From positions 1-64,000 of the IMG/VR virus record IMGVR_UViG_3300021093_000054: DNA of 64,000 bases. The stretch is one strand, 5' to 3'. Under the pieces are notes generated by a model. It did not search any database, was not told where the DNA came from, and saw only the letters and a program-made list of their open reading frames with translations. Below, piece after piece: positions 49,751 to 57,944 of the stretch; within the stretch, counting starts at the first letter, position 1; the number at the start of each line of letters is the position of its first letter. The stretch is from a virus. Position numbers and translations under genes: made by a program.

Positions 49751-49854
49751 TAGGAAACTTTACTATTGAAAGGTTCTTATCATCAACAGAAGTTGTAACC
49801 AACTTCCTCCGAATAATTAAATTGGATGTCACACCACCCAGTTTTTGTTTCCTA
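49751..49854 (-). ncRNA. Candidate omega-RNA/tracrRNA-like guide scaffold with anti-repeat
   Basis: GTTTCCTA (49847-49854) pairs perfectly with TAGGAAAC (49751-49758) and closes the whole interval, taking in the nuclease stop codon. Inside is a perfect 7-bp hairpin (GAAGTTG/CAACTTC, 49789-49806). Beside it is an anti-repeat: bases 49767-49774 (TGAAAGGT) and 49784-49787 (CAAC), plus an ATCA between, match the 3' half of the minus-sense repeat in order. The minus transcript can therefore pair with each crRNA repeat. It starts 7 bp from the first repeat. This is the expected layout of a TnpB omega-RNA split into tracrRNA and crRNA (inference). Confidence 0.65.
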
Positions 49855-51030
49855 TTTTTTTAAACTGTCAAAGAACTTTTTTGTCCCTAAATCTCTAATG
49901 TTTAAGGCAGCATTTAAATCTCTATTCAAAATTTCACCACAATTTTCACATTTCCAGATTCTATCTTTTAATTCTAAATTTTTATTAATTGTCCCACAAC
50001 AATTACATTTTTTACTTGTTGGTTCAAATCTACCAATTTCAACTAAATATTTTCCACTATTTTTTGTTTTATAACCAATCATAGTTTTAAATTTACCAAA
50101 ACCAACATCAATTATACTTCTATTCAATCCAGATTTTTGTTTTACATTTTTACCAGGATTTTCTTTTGTACCTTTACTTGATTTTGTCATCCCTTTAACA
50201 TTTAAATCTTCCATACAAATCAAATCATAATTATCTACTAATTTTTTTGATTCGTTATGTAAAAAATTTTCTCTTGTATTAGCTACATTTTCATGTATTT
50301 TTGAAATGTTTTTTTTTATTTTTTTATAGTTGTTTGACCCTTTTTTTGCTCTTGCTAATTTTCTTTGTAAGACAGTTAGGTGTTCTTGATTTTTAGTTAA
50401 ATGTTTTGGATTTTCTATTACTTCGTTATCTGATGTGACAACAAATGCTTTTACCCCCAAATCTATACCAACACTTTTTTTAACTTCAACTTTTTTAAAA
50501 TTATTTGTGTACTCAACCATAATTGAGACATAATATTTATTGTGTTTTTTTGAAATTGTTACGGTTTTGATTTTACCTTCAATAGGTCTATGATATTTAA
50601 TTTTAATTAATTTTTCAACCTTTGGTATTTTCAAATAGCCGTCATATGTAATATATAAATTTTTAGAATTTTGCTTTGTACTTGGTCTTGTTGTAAAACT
50701 TTGAGTGGTGTCGGATTCTTTTTTGAATTTTGGGTAACCCCCTTTATTTTTAAAAAAATTTTTATATGCCTTTGATAAGGCCTTCATTTCATTACAATAT
50801 ATGTTTACATCATATTCGTTTAGAAATGGTGCTTTTACTCTATAATTTTTTATATGATAATTTAATCCAAAATGTGATAAATTTGATTTACCACCCAACT
50901 GATAAATTTGTTTTTCACAATCTAAAGAAACATTATAAACATATCTTCCGGCTTTGAAAGCCCCTTCAAAATATTCTATTTGTTTCTCTGTTGGGTAAAT
51001 CCTATATTTATATGCTTTATTTTGTTTCAC
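49852..51030 (-). CDS. TnpB-like RNA-guided nuclease, candidate minimal Cas12 effector
   Basis: A 392-aa TnpB/OrfB-family protein. An N-terminal helical and beta-barrel part (residues 1-180, starting with AYKYRIYPTEKQIEYFEGAF) precedes a complete RuvC domain. RuvC-I is VGIDLGVKAFVV (Asp 190), RuvC-II LICMEDLNVKGM (Glu 274), the zinc ribbon C342/C345 and C361/C364, and RuvC-III LNRDLNAALNI (Asp 371). All catalytic residues are present. No tnpA or transposon ends were recognised. A host-type promoter precedes the GTG start and the array and scaffold RNA follow it. Start codon GTG 51030. Function as a CRISPR nuclease is inferred from context. Confidence 0.9.
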   Translation of the reverse strand: MKQNKAYKYRIYPTEKQIEYFEGAFKAGRYVYNVSLDCEKQIYQLGGKSNLSHFGLNYHIKNYRVKAPFLNEYDVNIYCNEMKALSKAYKNFFKNKGGYPKFKKESDTTQSFTTRPSTKQNSKNLYITYDGYLKIPKVEKLIKIKYHRPIEGKIKTVTISKKHNKYYVSIMVEYTNNFKKVEVKKSVGIDLGVKAFVVTSDNEVIENPKHLTKNQEHLTVLQRKLARAKKGSNNYKKIKKNISKIHENVANTRENFLHNESKKLVDNYDLICMEDLNVKGMTKSSKGTKENPGKNVKQKSGLNRSIIDVGFGKFKTMIGYKTKNSGKYLVEIGRFEPTSKKCNCCGTINKNLELKDRIWKCENCGEILNRDLNAALNIRDLGTKKFFDSLKK

Positions 51031-51034
51031 AATA

Positions 51035-51065
51035 CAAATATAGGATTTATTTTTTAATTGGTCAA
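51035..51065 (-). promoter_or_regulatory. Host-type promoter for the TnpB-CRISPR unit
   Basis: TTG (51065-51063), exact 20-nt spacer, TATATTTG (51042-51035), then 4 nt to GTG 51030. It overlaps the last codons of the SbcC gene. It implies early, independent and nearly leaderless transcription of nuclease, scaffold and array. Confidence 0.75.
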
Positions 51066-53432
51066 AAGTTTTGAGATATTATTTTGTTTTGTAATTTTTA
51101 TCACACAATCTGCCCATTGTGAGACCATAGGATTGTGAGTTATTACAAACACTTTATCAAAGTATTCCTTAATCTTTACAAAAAATTCAGACACCATCTC
51201 CAAGTTGTCATTACTTATTTTACCAAATACTTCGTCGAATACAATCAGATTGGGTTTTGGTAGAGAACATACTTTACTCAAAACTGATCTTAAGGCGAGT
51301 GATGCAATTGTTTTTTCATATCCGGACCCACTAACCATTAACTTTTCAACACCAGTATTATTATCTACCTGGATAAACTCAACCTCGGATTTATCATTAA
51401 TTCTGATTTCTAATTTGAAGTAACAAGAATCTTCCATCAACCTTTGTAATTCAGAGTTAATAAGTGGCATCATAGTTTTCATAATAATTTTACTAACACC
51501 ATTCTTACCATAACTTTCAAGATACATTTTATAAATCTTATCCTTACTTTCTTCTTCTTTAATTTTTACAATTAAATTTTTGTTATTGGTAATCTTTTCC
51601 TTATTTGATTTAATTGTATATTCATTTGTGTTAATCTGGTTATTCTTTTCTTTTAAAAGTTTATCATAACTTTCAAGTTTCAAGTCAGCTTTAATTAACA
51701 TAGAATCAATCTGGTCGTTTGTTTTAATCTTGTCCTGGACCTCACCCCACCTTTTTAATTTATCTTCAAACCCAGAAATTTTCAAGTCACAACTTTCAAC
51801 ACTCAAATCATATTTTTCTTTGATAAGTTTGTTTTTCTCATACTCATCAAATTGTCTTTTTGTCTCAACAAATTCTTTTTCTTTGTTGGTTAAATCCGTC
51901 ATTAACTTCTCAATAACCTTTTTTTGTTGTGTAAATCCATCAAGTTCAGATATTTTTTGTTGTGTAATTGCTGCGTTCATAAGTTCAATTCCACAGTGTT
52001 CACATTTAATACCACCCTTTACTTCTGACTTTAATTTTTCAATACCAGAAATCTTTGTTTCAAGTTCTATTTTTGAATGGAACTTAGTTTTATACTCATC
52101 TTTTACTTTGTCGTGTTTATCTTCTTCATAAAATTGTTCTGGTTCAACAACCTTTAGTGTTGAAAGTAGGTCAACATAAGATTGTCTTTCTTTTTTCAAA
52201 GTTTCTATTTGTGATTTTGTTGTTTCTGGATTAAGTAAGGCAATTTCTTTATCGATGTCTGAATGTTTCTTTTTTAACATCGAATCTCTATAATCTTTTC
52301 CTTTTGCTATACCATCCTCAATTTCTTTTACTTCACTTTTAAGAATTTCAATTTGTCCTTCAAGTTCTGTGATTTTACTTTCAAAAGATTCAATATCTTG
52401 TTTTAATTCTTCTGAATTATAGATATTTGATAATTTTGACTTACTAAATGATGAATAAATTTCTTTTGCAACTTCTTCCTTTTTCTTTAAAAATTCAAGA
52501 CCCATAAATCTTGAAAGAACTTGTCCTCTGGCTGTTGGTTTTGCTTCTAATAATTCTTCTAGGTTTGTTGCCGTTGTAAGAATTGTCATTAAGAAATCTT
52601 CCTTGGTCCCAATTGAACTTTTAATGAAGGCTTCAGTTTCTCTTCTTTGTTCTCCGGTAAAGTTCTGTAAAGAACCATCGTGTAGTTTTTTAAAGAAATC
52701 AAGTTCTGTTTTAACATTCCATTCACCTTTCTTTGATTTTTTTCTTTCAATTTTTCTTAAAATTATATAATCTTCACCATCAATTGTGATTTCACCTTTA
52801 ACAACAACCTCATCTTTATCAGAAAATCTATTAAAAACTTCTTCAGCTTTTGATGTCTTTGTTGTTTCATTGAAGAACAAGAACATTAGTAAATCCACCG
52901 TAAGAACCGTCTTGCCACCAAAGTTTGGTGGGTCCGATTCAACAACAACAATTCCATTCAACTTGTCAAAATCAAGTCGTTGGTTTTCGCCATATGATAA
53001 GAAGTTGGAGAACTCAATGTTTCTTATGTACCACTTTTTAAACTGTGTTGTTTCAGAATCATCTTCTTTCATTTTATTCTCAACCATTTTATTCAAATCA
53101 AGAATTTCTGTAAGATGTTCTCCATACCCTTTGGATTCCAAAAATTTCTTTAACAAATCAAGTTGATAGTTAACGTCAGTTATGTTCATTGATACATCAA
53201 CTGTTTGCATAGTTTCTGTGTCAACATTTTTTACTTTTGTAACAACATTAACATTTGTAGTGTTATACTTTTTTTGAAAGTAGTGTTTAACACTCTTCAT
53301 TTTGTCTTGTGTGAAATTTTCTTGTAGGTCTTCCCACACCACCTGGATAGATGGGTTTTCAAACTTTGAAAAATCCAAATCTTTTATCATAATATTGTAA
53401 TTGTATAATTTTGGTGGATTAAATAAATCCAT
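51054..53432 (-). CDS. SbcC/Rad50-like recombination nuclease subunit (T4 gp46 type)
   Basis: A 792-aa SMC-type ATPase. About 140 N-terminal residues have no counterpart I recognise. Then come the N-lobe (EFSNFLSYGENQRLDFDKLN, Walker A ESDPPNFGGKT near 175), long coiled coils, a zinc hook with KCEHCGIELMN near 480, and a C-lobe with a signature-like MVSGSGYEKTIASLALRS and Walker B NLIVFDEVFGK. The Walker A and signature deviate from the canonical GxNGxGKS and LSGGE. With SbcD it forms the end-processing nuclease for recombination-dependent replication. Confidence 0.92.
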   Translation of the reverse strand: MDLFNPPKLYNYNIMIKDLDFSKFENPSIQVVWEDLQENFTQDKMKSVKHYFQKKYNTTNVNVVTKVKNVDTETMQTVDVSMNITDVNYQLDLLKKFLESKGYGEHLTEILDLNKMVENKMKEDDSETTQFKKWYIRNIEFSNFLSYGENQRLDFDKLNGIVVVESDPPNFGGKTVLTVDLLMFLFFNETTKTSKAEEVFNRFSDKDEVVVKGEITIDGEDYIILRKIERKKSKKGEWNVKTELDFFKKLHDGSLQNFTGEQRRETEAFIKSSIGTKEDFLMTILTTATNLEELLEAKPTARGQVLSRFMGLEFLKKKEEVAKEIYSSFSKSKLSNIYNSEELKQDIESFESKITELEGQIEILKSEVKEIEDGIAKGKDYRDSMLKKKHSDIDKEIALLNPETTKSQIETLKKERQSYVDLLSTLKVVEPEQFYEEDKHDKVKDEYKTKFHSKIELETKISGIEKLKSEVKGGIKCEHCGIELMNAAITQQKISELDGFTQQKKVIEKLMTDLTNKEKEFVETKRQFDEYEKNKLIKEKYDLSVESCDLKISGFEDKLKRWGEVQDKIKTNDQIDSMLIKADLKLESYDKLLKEKNNQINTNEYTIKSNKEKITNNKNLIVKIKEEESKDKIYKMYLESYGKNGVSKIIMKTMMPLINSELQRLMEDSCYFKLEIRINDKSEVEFIQVDNNTGVEKLMVSGSGYEKTIASLALRSVLSKVCSLPKPNLIVFDEVFGKISNDNLEMVSEFFVKIKEYFDKVFVITHNPMVSQWADCVIKITKQNNISKLLTN

Positions 53433-53435
53433 ATT

Positions 53436-53759
53436 TTATTTTTCTGATTCAGAAATTTGGTCTTCAACTTGTGGTTCTATTCTATCTTCAATTGAAAATC
53501 CACTACTATCAAATTGTGCTTCAAACATTTGAGTATTTTCTTCCTTAAATTCAACAATAGAATTCAACTCTACATCATTAACAATACTAAACGGAACTTC
53601 TTGTTCGCCAACCGAAACGTTAAGACTTTCAGCTTCTTGTTGTTCTGCCATTTGTTTCATCATTTTATTTAACGCATTCTGCATTGCATATCTTTCTTGT
53701 GTAATTCTTCTGTTTCGTTTTGCAACCTTTGCTCGGTGCTCTTTAGCTTTTTTTCCCAT
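53436..53759 (-). CDS. Hypothetical protein, 107 aa
   Basis: Strongly basic N-terminus (MGKKAKEHRAKVAKRNRRIT) followed by Gln/Glu-rich helices. It lies between the two recombination nuclease subunits and may be a nucleic-acid-binding accessory (inference). No family recognised. Confidence 0.6.
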   Translation of the reverse strand: MGKKAKEHRAKVAKRNRRITQERYAMQNALNKMMKQMAEQQEAESLNVSVGEQEVPFSIVNDVELNSIVEFKEENTQMFEAQFDSSGFSIEDRIEPQVEDQISESEK

Positions 53760-53771
53760 TTTTATTTATAT

Positions 53772-54167
53772 TTAATCGTTTAAAATTTCTTGTTCAGTTT
53801 CTGGTTCTTCGTAGTGTTGGACTTTTTGTGGTCTATTTTCTTCAAACCATTCAATTATTGAATTTATCGCCCAGACAGATCCGGCCGATAACATTCCATC
53901 AAAAAATACGGAAACATATTCATTAAGTCCAATAAAATTATGAATAGGTGAAAAGAAAGTTAATGATAGAAAAAAACCAACCCATGTTGATGTACATAAC
54001 ATACATTGTATCAATTCTGAAATAAATTTTCCAAGACCATTAAAAGCCATGTAGTCACTATTACCCCAATTATGGATTGATTGTCTTAATCCGTTAAAAA
54101 TTGATCCGTAGACCAGAATGGTTGTCATTCCATATGCAACCAACATAAAAATTACTAATTGTATCAT
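53772..54167 (-). CDS. Membrane protein, DUF1360-like, 131 aa
   Basis: Three hydrophobic segments with a central FISELIQCMLCTSTWVGFFL, whose CxxC followed by W-x-G recalls DUF1360 membrane proteins known from phages. The C-terminal tail is acidic. It overlaps the upstream gene by 4 bp. Role unknown. Confidence 0.65.
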   Translation of the reverse strand: MIQLVIFMLVAYGMTTILVYGSIFNGLRQSIHNWGNSDYMAFNGLGKFISELIQCMLCTSTWVGFFLSLTFFSPIHNFIGLNEYVSVFFDGMLSAGSVWAINSIIEWFEENRPQKVQHYEEPETEQEILND

Positions 54168-54790
54168 AATGTATCATTTAAATTTGAACCTCTCAAGAAT
54201 ACTGCATTTAATTTATTTTGTCTAGTATTTTGTAGGTCCTGGTTTATTTTTGTTAATTCTTTTATTTTATCATTTTTTTCCGTGAGTTCCTTTCTCAATT
54301 TTTGAAGTGTTTCCTGGAGCATTTTTTCATTGCTGTCGTCTAACTTAATGTCTAAACTTTGTCTAAATTCATCTAATTCTTTATCCTTTTTAGATATTTC
54401 ATCTTCCAACCTGGCGATTTTTTCACCAAGTTCATTTTCATTACTTTTATCATAAACAGTAACTACTTTTTCTACAATTTTTTCAACTGGAACTTCTTTA
54501 ATTATTTCTTTTTCAACAATAACTTCCTTTATAACCTCAATAGGAACTTCAACCCGTTTTTCAATAATAACTTCCTTTATTAATTGTTTTTCATCAATAA
54601 CATCAGTTTTTAAGTCATTTTTACCCTCATTAAGTGTTTCTCCTAATAATCCGTATTTTTTTATATCAAAACCTTGTTTAAAACATTTATATATAAAACC
54701 ATCAATGTCTTTAATTTTATTTTCAGAACAAAATGCCGACACTGTCTGCATTATCTTTTCATTAAAGATTTTTGAGTAATTCGGTTCCAT
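54164..54790 (-). CDS. Coiled-coil protein with Val-Pro-Glu-Lys repeats, 208 aa
   Basis: The ATG at 54790 is chosen (the longer frame opens with TTG) and overlaps sbcD by 29 bp. Residues of about 70-115 consist of repeats such as VPIEVIKEVIVEKEIIKEVP, followed by a coiled coil (ARLEDEISKKDKELDEFRQS). The repeated strand-like segment suggests a stalk. Function unknown. Confidence 0.6.
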   Translation of the reverse strand: MEPNYSKIFNEKIMQTVSAFCSENKIKDIDGFIYKCFKQGFDIKKYGLLGETLNEGKNDLKTDVIDEKQLIKEVIIEKRVEVPIEVIKEVIVEKEIIKEVPVEKIVEKVVTVYDKSNENELGEKIARLEDEISKKDKELDEFRQSLDIKLDDSNEKMLQETLQKLRKELTEKNDKIKELTKINQDLQNTRQNKLNAVFLRGSNLNDTL

Positions 54791-55541
54791 TTTCAATATC
54801 GTCAAATGAATTTATTGAGAATTTTAGAAATGGTCTTGGGTTTTCAAGATCGGTATATGTATATTCCTTGGTTTCGAAATCATAAATTCCGAACCCGTGG
54901 TTTCTAATACTTTCACCTATGTTCTGTTGAATTGGTGATCCAATCATATATCCTTTACCTGTTTTGAATTTAAATTCCTGTCTTTTATGAATATCACCAC
55001 ATAATACAATATCAAGTCCGTTGAACTTTTCAACATCATATGCTTCTTCACCAAAGTCAAACCCTAAATCCGTTTTCATGCCTTGGATTGGTCCGTGAAA
55101 TAAACCAACTTTAATACCTGTTGCAACATTCAAATCTGGTGGAATATTACCCTGGTATTGTGAATAAACACACCAACTAACATTTTCATCTTCATAAACA
55201 CCTCTATCTCTATAATAGACAATATTTTTGTTATTTAATGAATTAATTATTGGTGTTAAGGTATCCAGCCTATCTAAATTATTTATGAGTGCGTCGTGGT
55301 TCCCTGGGATGATAATTGTTTTTGTGATTTTGGAACATTCGGTCAATACCCAACTTACAATTTCTATTAATTCAGGACTAACAGTGTTTTTTGAATGAAC
55401 GAGGTCTCCAGTAAATACAATTCTATCTGGTTCAATCTCTCTCCATTGATTGAGTGCATCTTCCATAATTGACCTATAAAGGTCGTGGTCTTTAAATAAT
55501 CTGATATGAAGATCAGAGAAATGACAAATGGTTTTGATCAT
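54762..55541 (-). CDS. SbcD/Mre11-like nuclease subunit (T4 gp47 type)
   Basis: A 259-aa metallophosphoesterase with ICHFSDLHIRLF, IVFTGDLVHSK, TIIIPGNHDALI, VGLFHGPIQGMK and IVLCGDIHKRQEF. All five metal motifs are present. It is the nuclease partner of the SbcC-like protein encoded about 1.3 kb to the left; three small genes separate the pair. A homing endonuclease gene follows its 5' end on the other strand. Confidence 0.92.
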   Translation of the reverse strand: MIKTICHFSDLHIRLFKDHDLYRSIMEDALNQWREIEPDRIVFTGDLVHSKNTVSPELIEIVSWVLTECSKITKTIIIPGNHDALINNLDRLDTLTPIINSLNNKNIVYYRDRGVYEDENVSWCVYSQYQGNIPPDLNVATGIKVGLFHGPIQGMKTDLGFDFGEEAYDVEKFNGLDIVLCGDIHKRQEFKFKTGKGYMIGSPIQQNIGESIRNHGFGIYDFETKEYTYTDLENPRPFLKFSINSFDDIENGTELLKNL

Positions 55542-55632
55542 ATTGTTTGTTTTTTTAAAAAATATACAAAATATTTTAATTTTTCAATACTTAAAAGATA
55601 TGTATATATATAAATGTATTAATATTTTTATT

Positions 55633-56475
55633 ATGAAAAAAAATACTTGGACTAATGAAGAAATTGAATTTTTAAAGGTAAATTACCCAATAAAAGGTGT
55701 TGATTTTTGTGTTGATAATTTAAATTACACAAAATCTAAAATATTTGCAATGACTCACAAACTAAAACTTAAAATGTTACCTAACATTAAGAAAAAATAT
55801 ACGGGTAAACCAAACAATCTATGCAATGTAAATCCTTCAAAATTTGAAAATATTGTTGATAAAGATGTTTCTTATTTCCTTGGTTTGTTATGGGCTGATG
55901 GTCATATAATACATTACAAAAGAAATTACCATATTGTTTTAACTATGTTAGAAGATGATATTATGAATATTAAATGGATTTTAGATAAAGTTGGTAAATG
56001 GAACTATAATAAAATTAAAAAAGGGTCAGAAAACTGGAAAAATCAGATTCGGATTACAACAAACAATAAGAGAATATACGATATATTATATAAATATGAT
56101 TTTACTAAAAAATCAAAGTTTTCACCAGAAAAGTTGTTAAATTCTATACCTAATGAACTACATAGTTACTTTTATTTGGGACTCATAGATGGTGATGGTT
56201 GTTTTTACATCGGTAGAACAAAAAAATCAACAGTAAGACAATTTTCAATTTCATCAACCTACGAACAAGATTGGTCTTATCTTGAAAAATTGTTTAATTC
56301 AATGGATATCAAATTTTCTATTAATAGGTATAATAGGAAATCTGGTAGTTCTTATTCTTTTATTAGAGTTTCAAATAAAAAAGACATTACAAAAATTGGT
56401 GAATATATCTATAAAGATATTGATAGATTTGGTTTAGATAGAAAGTTTTTTAAGTACAACCAAATAATTTCATAA
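55633..56475 (+). CDS. LAGLIDADG homing endonuclease, free-standing
   Basis: A 280-aa protein with two LAGLIDADG-type motifs (YFLGLLWADGHI near 80 and YFYLGLIDGDGCFYI near 185) and a short N-terminal HTH-like part (EEIEFLKVNYPIKGVDFCVD). It stands on the opposite strand between sbcD and the next gene, with no split gene around it. It is thus a mobile intergenic endonuclease that should cut alleles lacking it. The ATG at 55633 is chosen, after a 90-bp AT-rich gap. Confidence 0.9.
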   Translation: MKKNTWTNEEIEFLKVNYPIKGVDFCVDNLNYTKSKIFAMTHKLKLKMLPNIKKKYTGKPNNLCNVNPSKFENIVDKDVSYFLGLLWADGHIIHYKRNYHIVLTMLEDDIMNIKWILDKVGKWNYNKIKKGSENWKNQIRITTNNKRIYDILYKYDFTKKSKFSPEKLLNSIPNELHSYFYLGLIDGDGCFYIGRTKKSTVRQFSISSTYEQDWSYLEKLFNSMDIKFSINRYNRKSGSSYSFIRVSNKKDITKIGEYIYKDIDRFGLDRKFFKYNQIIS

Positions 56476-56478
56476 ATT

Positions 56479-56718
56479 TTACATTACAATTTTTGGTGGT
56501 GTTCCTAAATCATCGTATCCATCTTCCTTGAATGGGTTTGGTGGTACAGGTACTGGTTCAAATCTGGGCGGAGCAATTGTTCTTGGATTTGAAAAAAATG
56601 GATCAACATCTTTGACTATATTCATTTTTTCAACTATAGGTGTGATGTCTATGTTTTTGTTTTCAAGTTTACCGTACAAGTAACCTTCTAACCAGGCAAA
56701 AAATTCTTTGTGTGTCAT
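56479..56718 (-). CDS. Hypothetical protein, 79 aa
   Basis: Starts MTHKEFFAWLEGYLYGKL, an opening also common in small phage proteins. A Pro-rich tail follows (PPRFEPVPVPPNPFKED). Coupled by a 4-bp overlap to the gene upstream. Function unknown. Confidence 0.6.
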   Translation of the reverse strand: MTHKEFFAWLEGYLYGKLENKNIDITPIVEKMNIVKDVDPFFSNPRTIAPPRFEPVPVPPNPFKEDGYDDLGTPPKIVM

Positions 56719-56861
56719 ACTAATTCTCTATTATAAAGATTTACTAAAATAATTCTTGCGAATTTAAAATCTTTAGCTTTATTTAATTTTAATCCATAAG
56801 CAAGTGCTACACTTTTAAGGTGTGGATATGCTTCACTTATTGTCATTTTTCCTATTTCCAT
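56715..56861 (-). CDS. Small hypothetical protein, 48 aa
   Basis: Begins MEIGKMTISEAYPHLKSVAL; the ATG at 56861 follows the upstream stop with a 1-bp gap. Helical. No family recognised. Confidence 0.5.
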   Translation of the reverse strand: MEIGKMTISEAYPHLKSVALAYGLKLNKAKDFKFARIILVNLYNRELV

Positions 56862-56862
56862 A

Positions 56863-57075
56863 TTAATCAAATAATTCAAATTCTTCATTAACAAATCCAC
56901 AGTTGTTACACATATAAGTTGGAAATGGGACTATGGTATCTTCATGACTTCCGGTTAATAGTTTTGGTACTTTCTTCAATAATACAACTTCTTTAAAATA
57001 CTTTGATTTACATTCTGTGCATTGAATTGTTTCTTGTTCTCTTAAATTGATTTTTGGTTTAATAATGTCTTCCAT
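56863..57075 (-). CDS. Zinc-ribbon protein, 70 aa
   Basis: IQCTECKSKYF and YMCNNCGFVNEEF form a CxxC...CxxC ribbon of about 35 residues between pairs. Small ribbons near replication genes may act in DNA or RNA binding. Specific function unknown. Confidence 0.7.
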   Translation of the reverse strand: MEDIIKPKINLREQETIQCTECKSKYFKEVVLLKKVPKLLTGSHEDTIVPFPTYMCNNCGFVNEEFELFD

Positions 57076-57080
57076 TTTAT

Positions 57081-57944
57081 TTATTTTTTAAGCTTATTAA
57101 GCATTGGTCTTATATTCATATTAAGTATAGTATTTATTGTGGATTTATCAACTCTGTATTCAACATATTCACGGTCTTCTGTTAATCTAACAATAATGCA
57201 ACCAAATAATTTTATATTTTCGTATTTTGAACCTTCAAGCATTTTAAGAAGTAATTTACCATATAATGGAAGTTGTGTTTTATAGTGACCTAAAGCATTA
57301 TTTGGTAAGTATTCAAATGGTGATCTCATAGGTTTAATGTACTTTTGGACTATGAAGTTTTTTTCCTGGTTTGTTTTCCAGTCTGTGATTAATAATCCTA
57401 TCTCACCACTTGTTCCGACCACTAACCAAACCTTATCTGGTTGTCCGGTATAACCAAGTTCTGGATGTCCCAAAACAATTTCAGTATCAATTAAAACACA
57501 ACCCCTCTGTTTTAATAATTCAACATAGTTTTTTCCAGCAACAATCATTGTGTCACTTATAACAATTTGTTCTGCGTCACACTCAAATATTGGTTGTCTT
57601 AATTGTTTATTAACCTGGAACACTTTTAGGGTGTGGTCTTCTAAAAAATAATGAACTCTGGACCCCATATTTGTTGATCTTGTTCCTTTTTCCGCCCATT
57701 CAGCAAGTAGTTTTTCTGTTTCATCTGGGTCACCACCAGACATTTCAAAAGCTTTTTTTTCTGATGGAAACTCATCATAAAAAAGTTTCATTACCTTTGA
57801 TACTGAAGGAAAATTAGAGTGTAATTTACCATCCAAATCAAGCATTGTGTATTTGTGTGTATCTTCTTCAAAAGTTAATTGTACCTCTTTTCGTCTTTTG
57901 GATAAGATATCTCTTATTTCTTGTGCTACTTTATATAAATCCAT
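57081..57944 (-). CDS. PD-(D/E)XK nuclease, RecB/Cas4-like
   Basis: A 287-aa nuclease. It has FEEDTHKYTML, FPSVSKVMKLFYDEFPS, a GSRVHYFLEDH helix, and the core GQPDKVWLVV (motif II Asp) with LLITDWKTNQEK (motif III DxK). HYKTQLPLYGKLLLKM (QxxxY) matches the PDDEXK_1/RecB family. It probably processes DNA ends or flaps during replication. It overlaps the primase gene by 1 bp. Confidence 0.85.
   Translation of the reverse strand: MDLYKVAQEIRDILSKRRKEVQLTFEEDTHKYTMLDLDGKLHSNFPSVSKVMKLFYDEFPSEKKAFEMSGGDPDETEKLLAEWAEKGTRSTNMGSRVHYFLEDHTLKVFQVNKQLRQPIFECDAEQIVISDTMIVAGKNYVELLKQRGCVLIDTEIVLGHPELGYTGQPDKVWLVVGTSGEIGLLITDWKTNQEKNFIVQKYIKPMRSPFEYLPNNALGHYKTQLPLYGKLLLKMLEGSKYENIKLFGCIIVRLTEDREYVEYRVDKSTINTILNMNIRPMLNKLKK

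Noticed and set aside
49852-51030. Ordinary IS200/IS605 insertion sequence
   Set aside because: No tnpA, and I could not find left or right end hairpins or a duplicated target. The 3' side runs into a CRISPR array instead, so a simple insertion sequence does not explain the locus.
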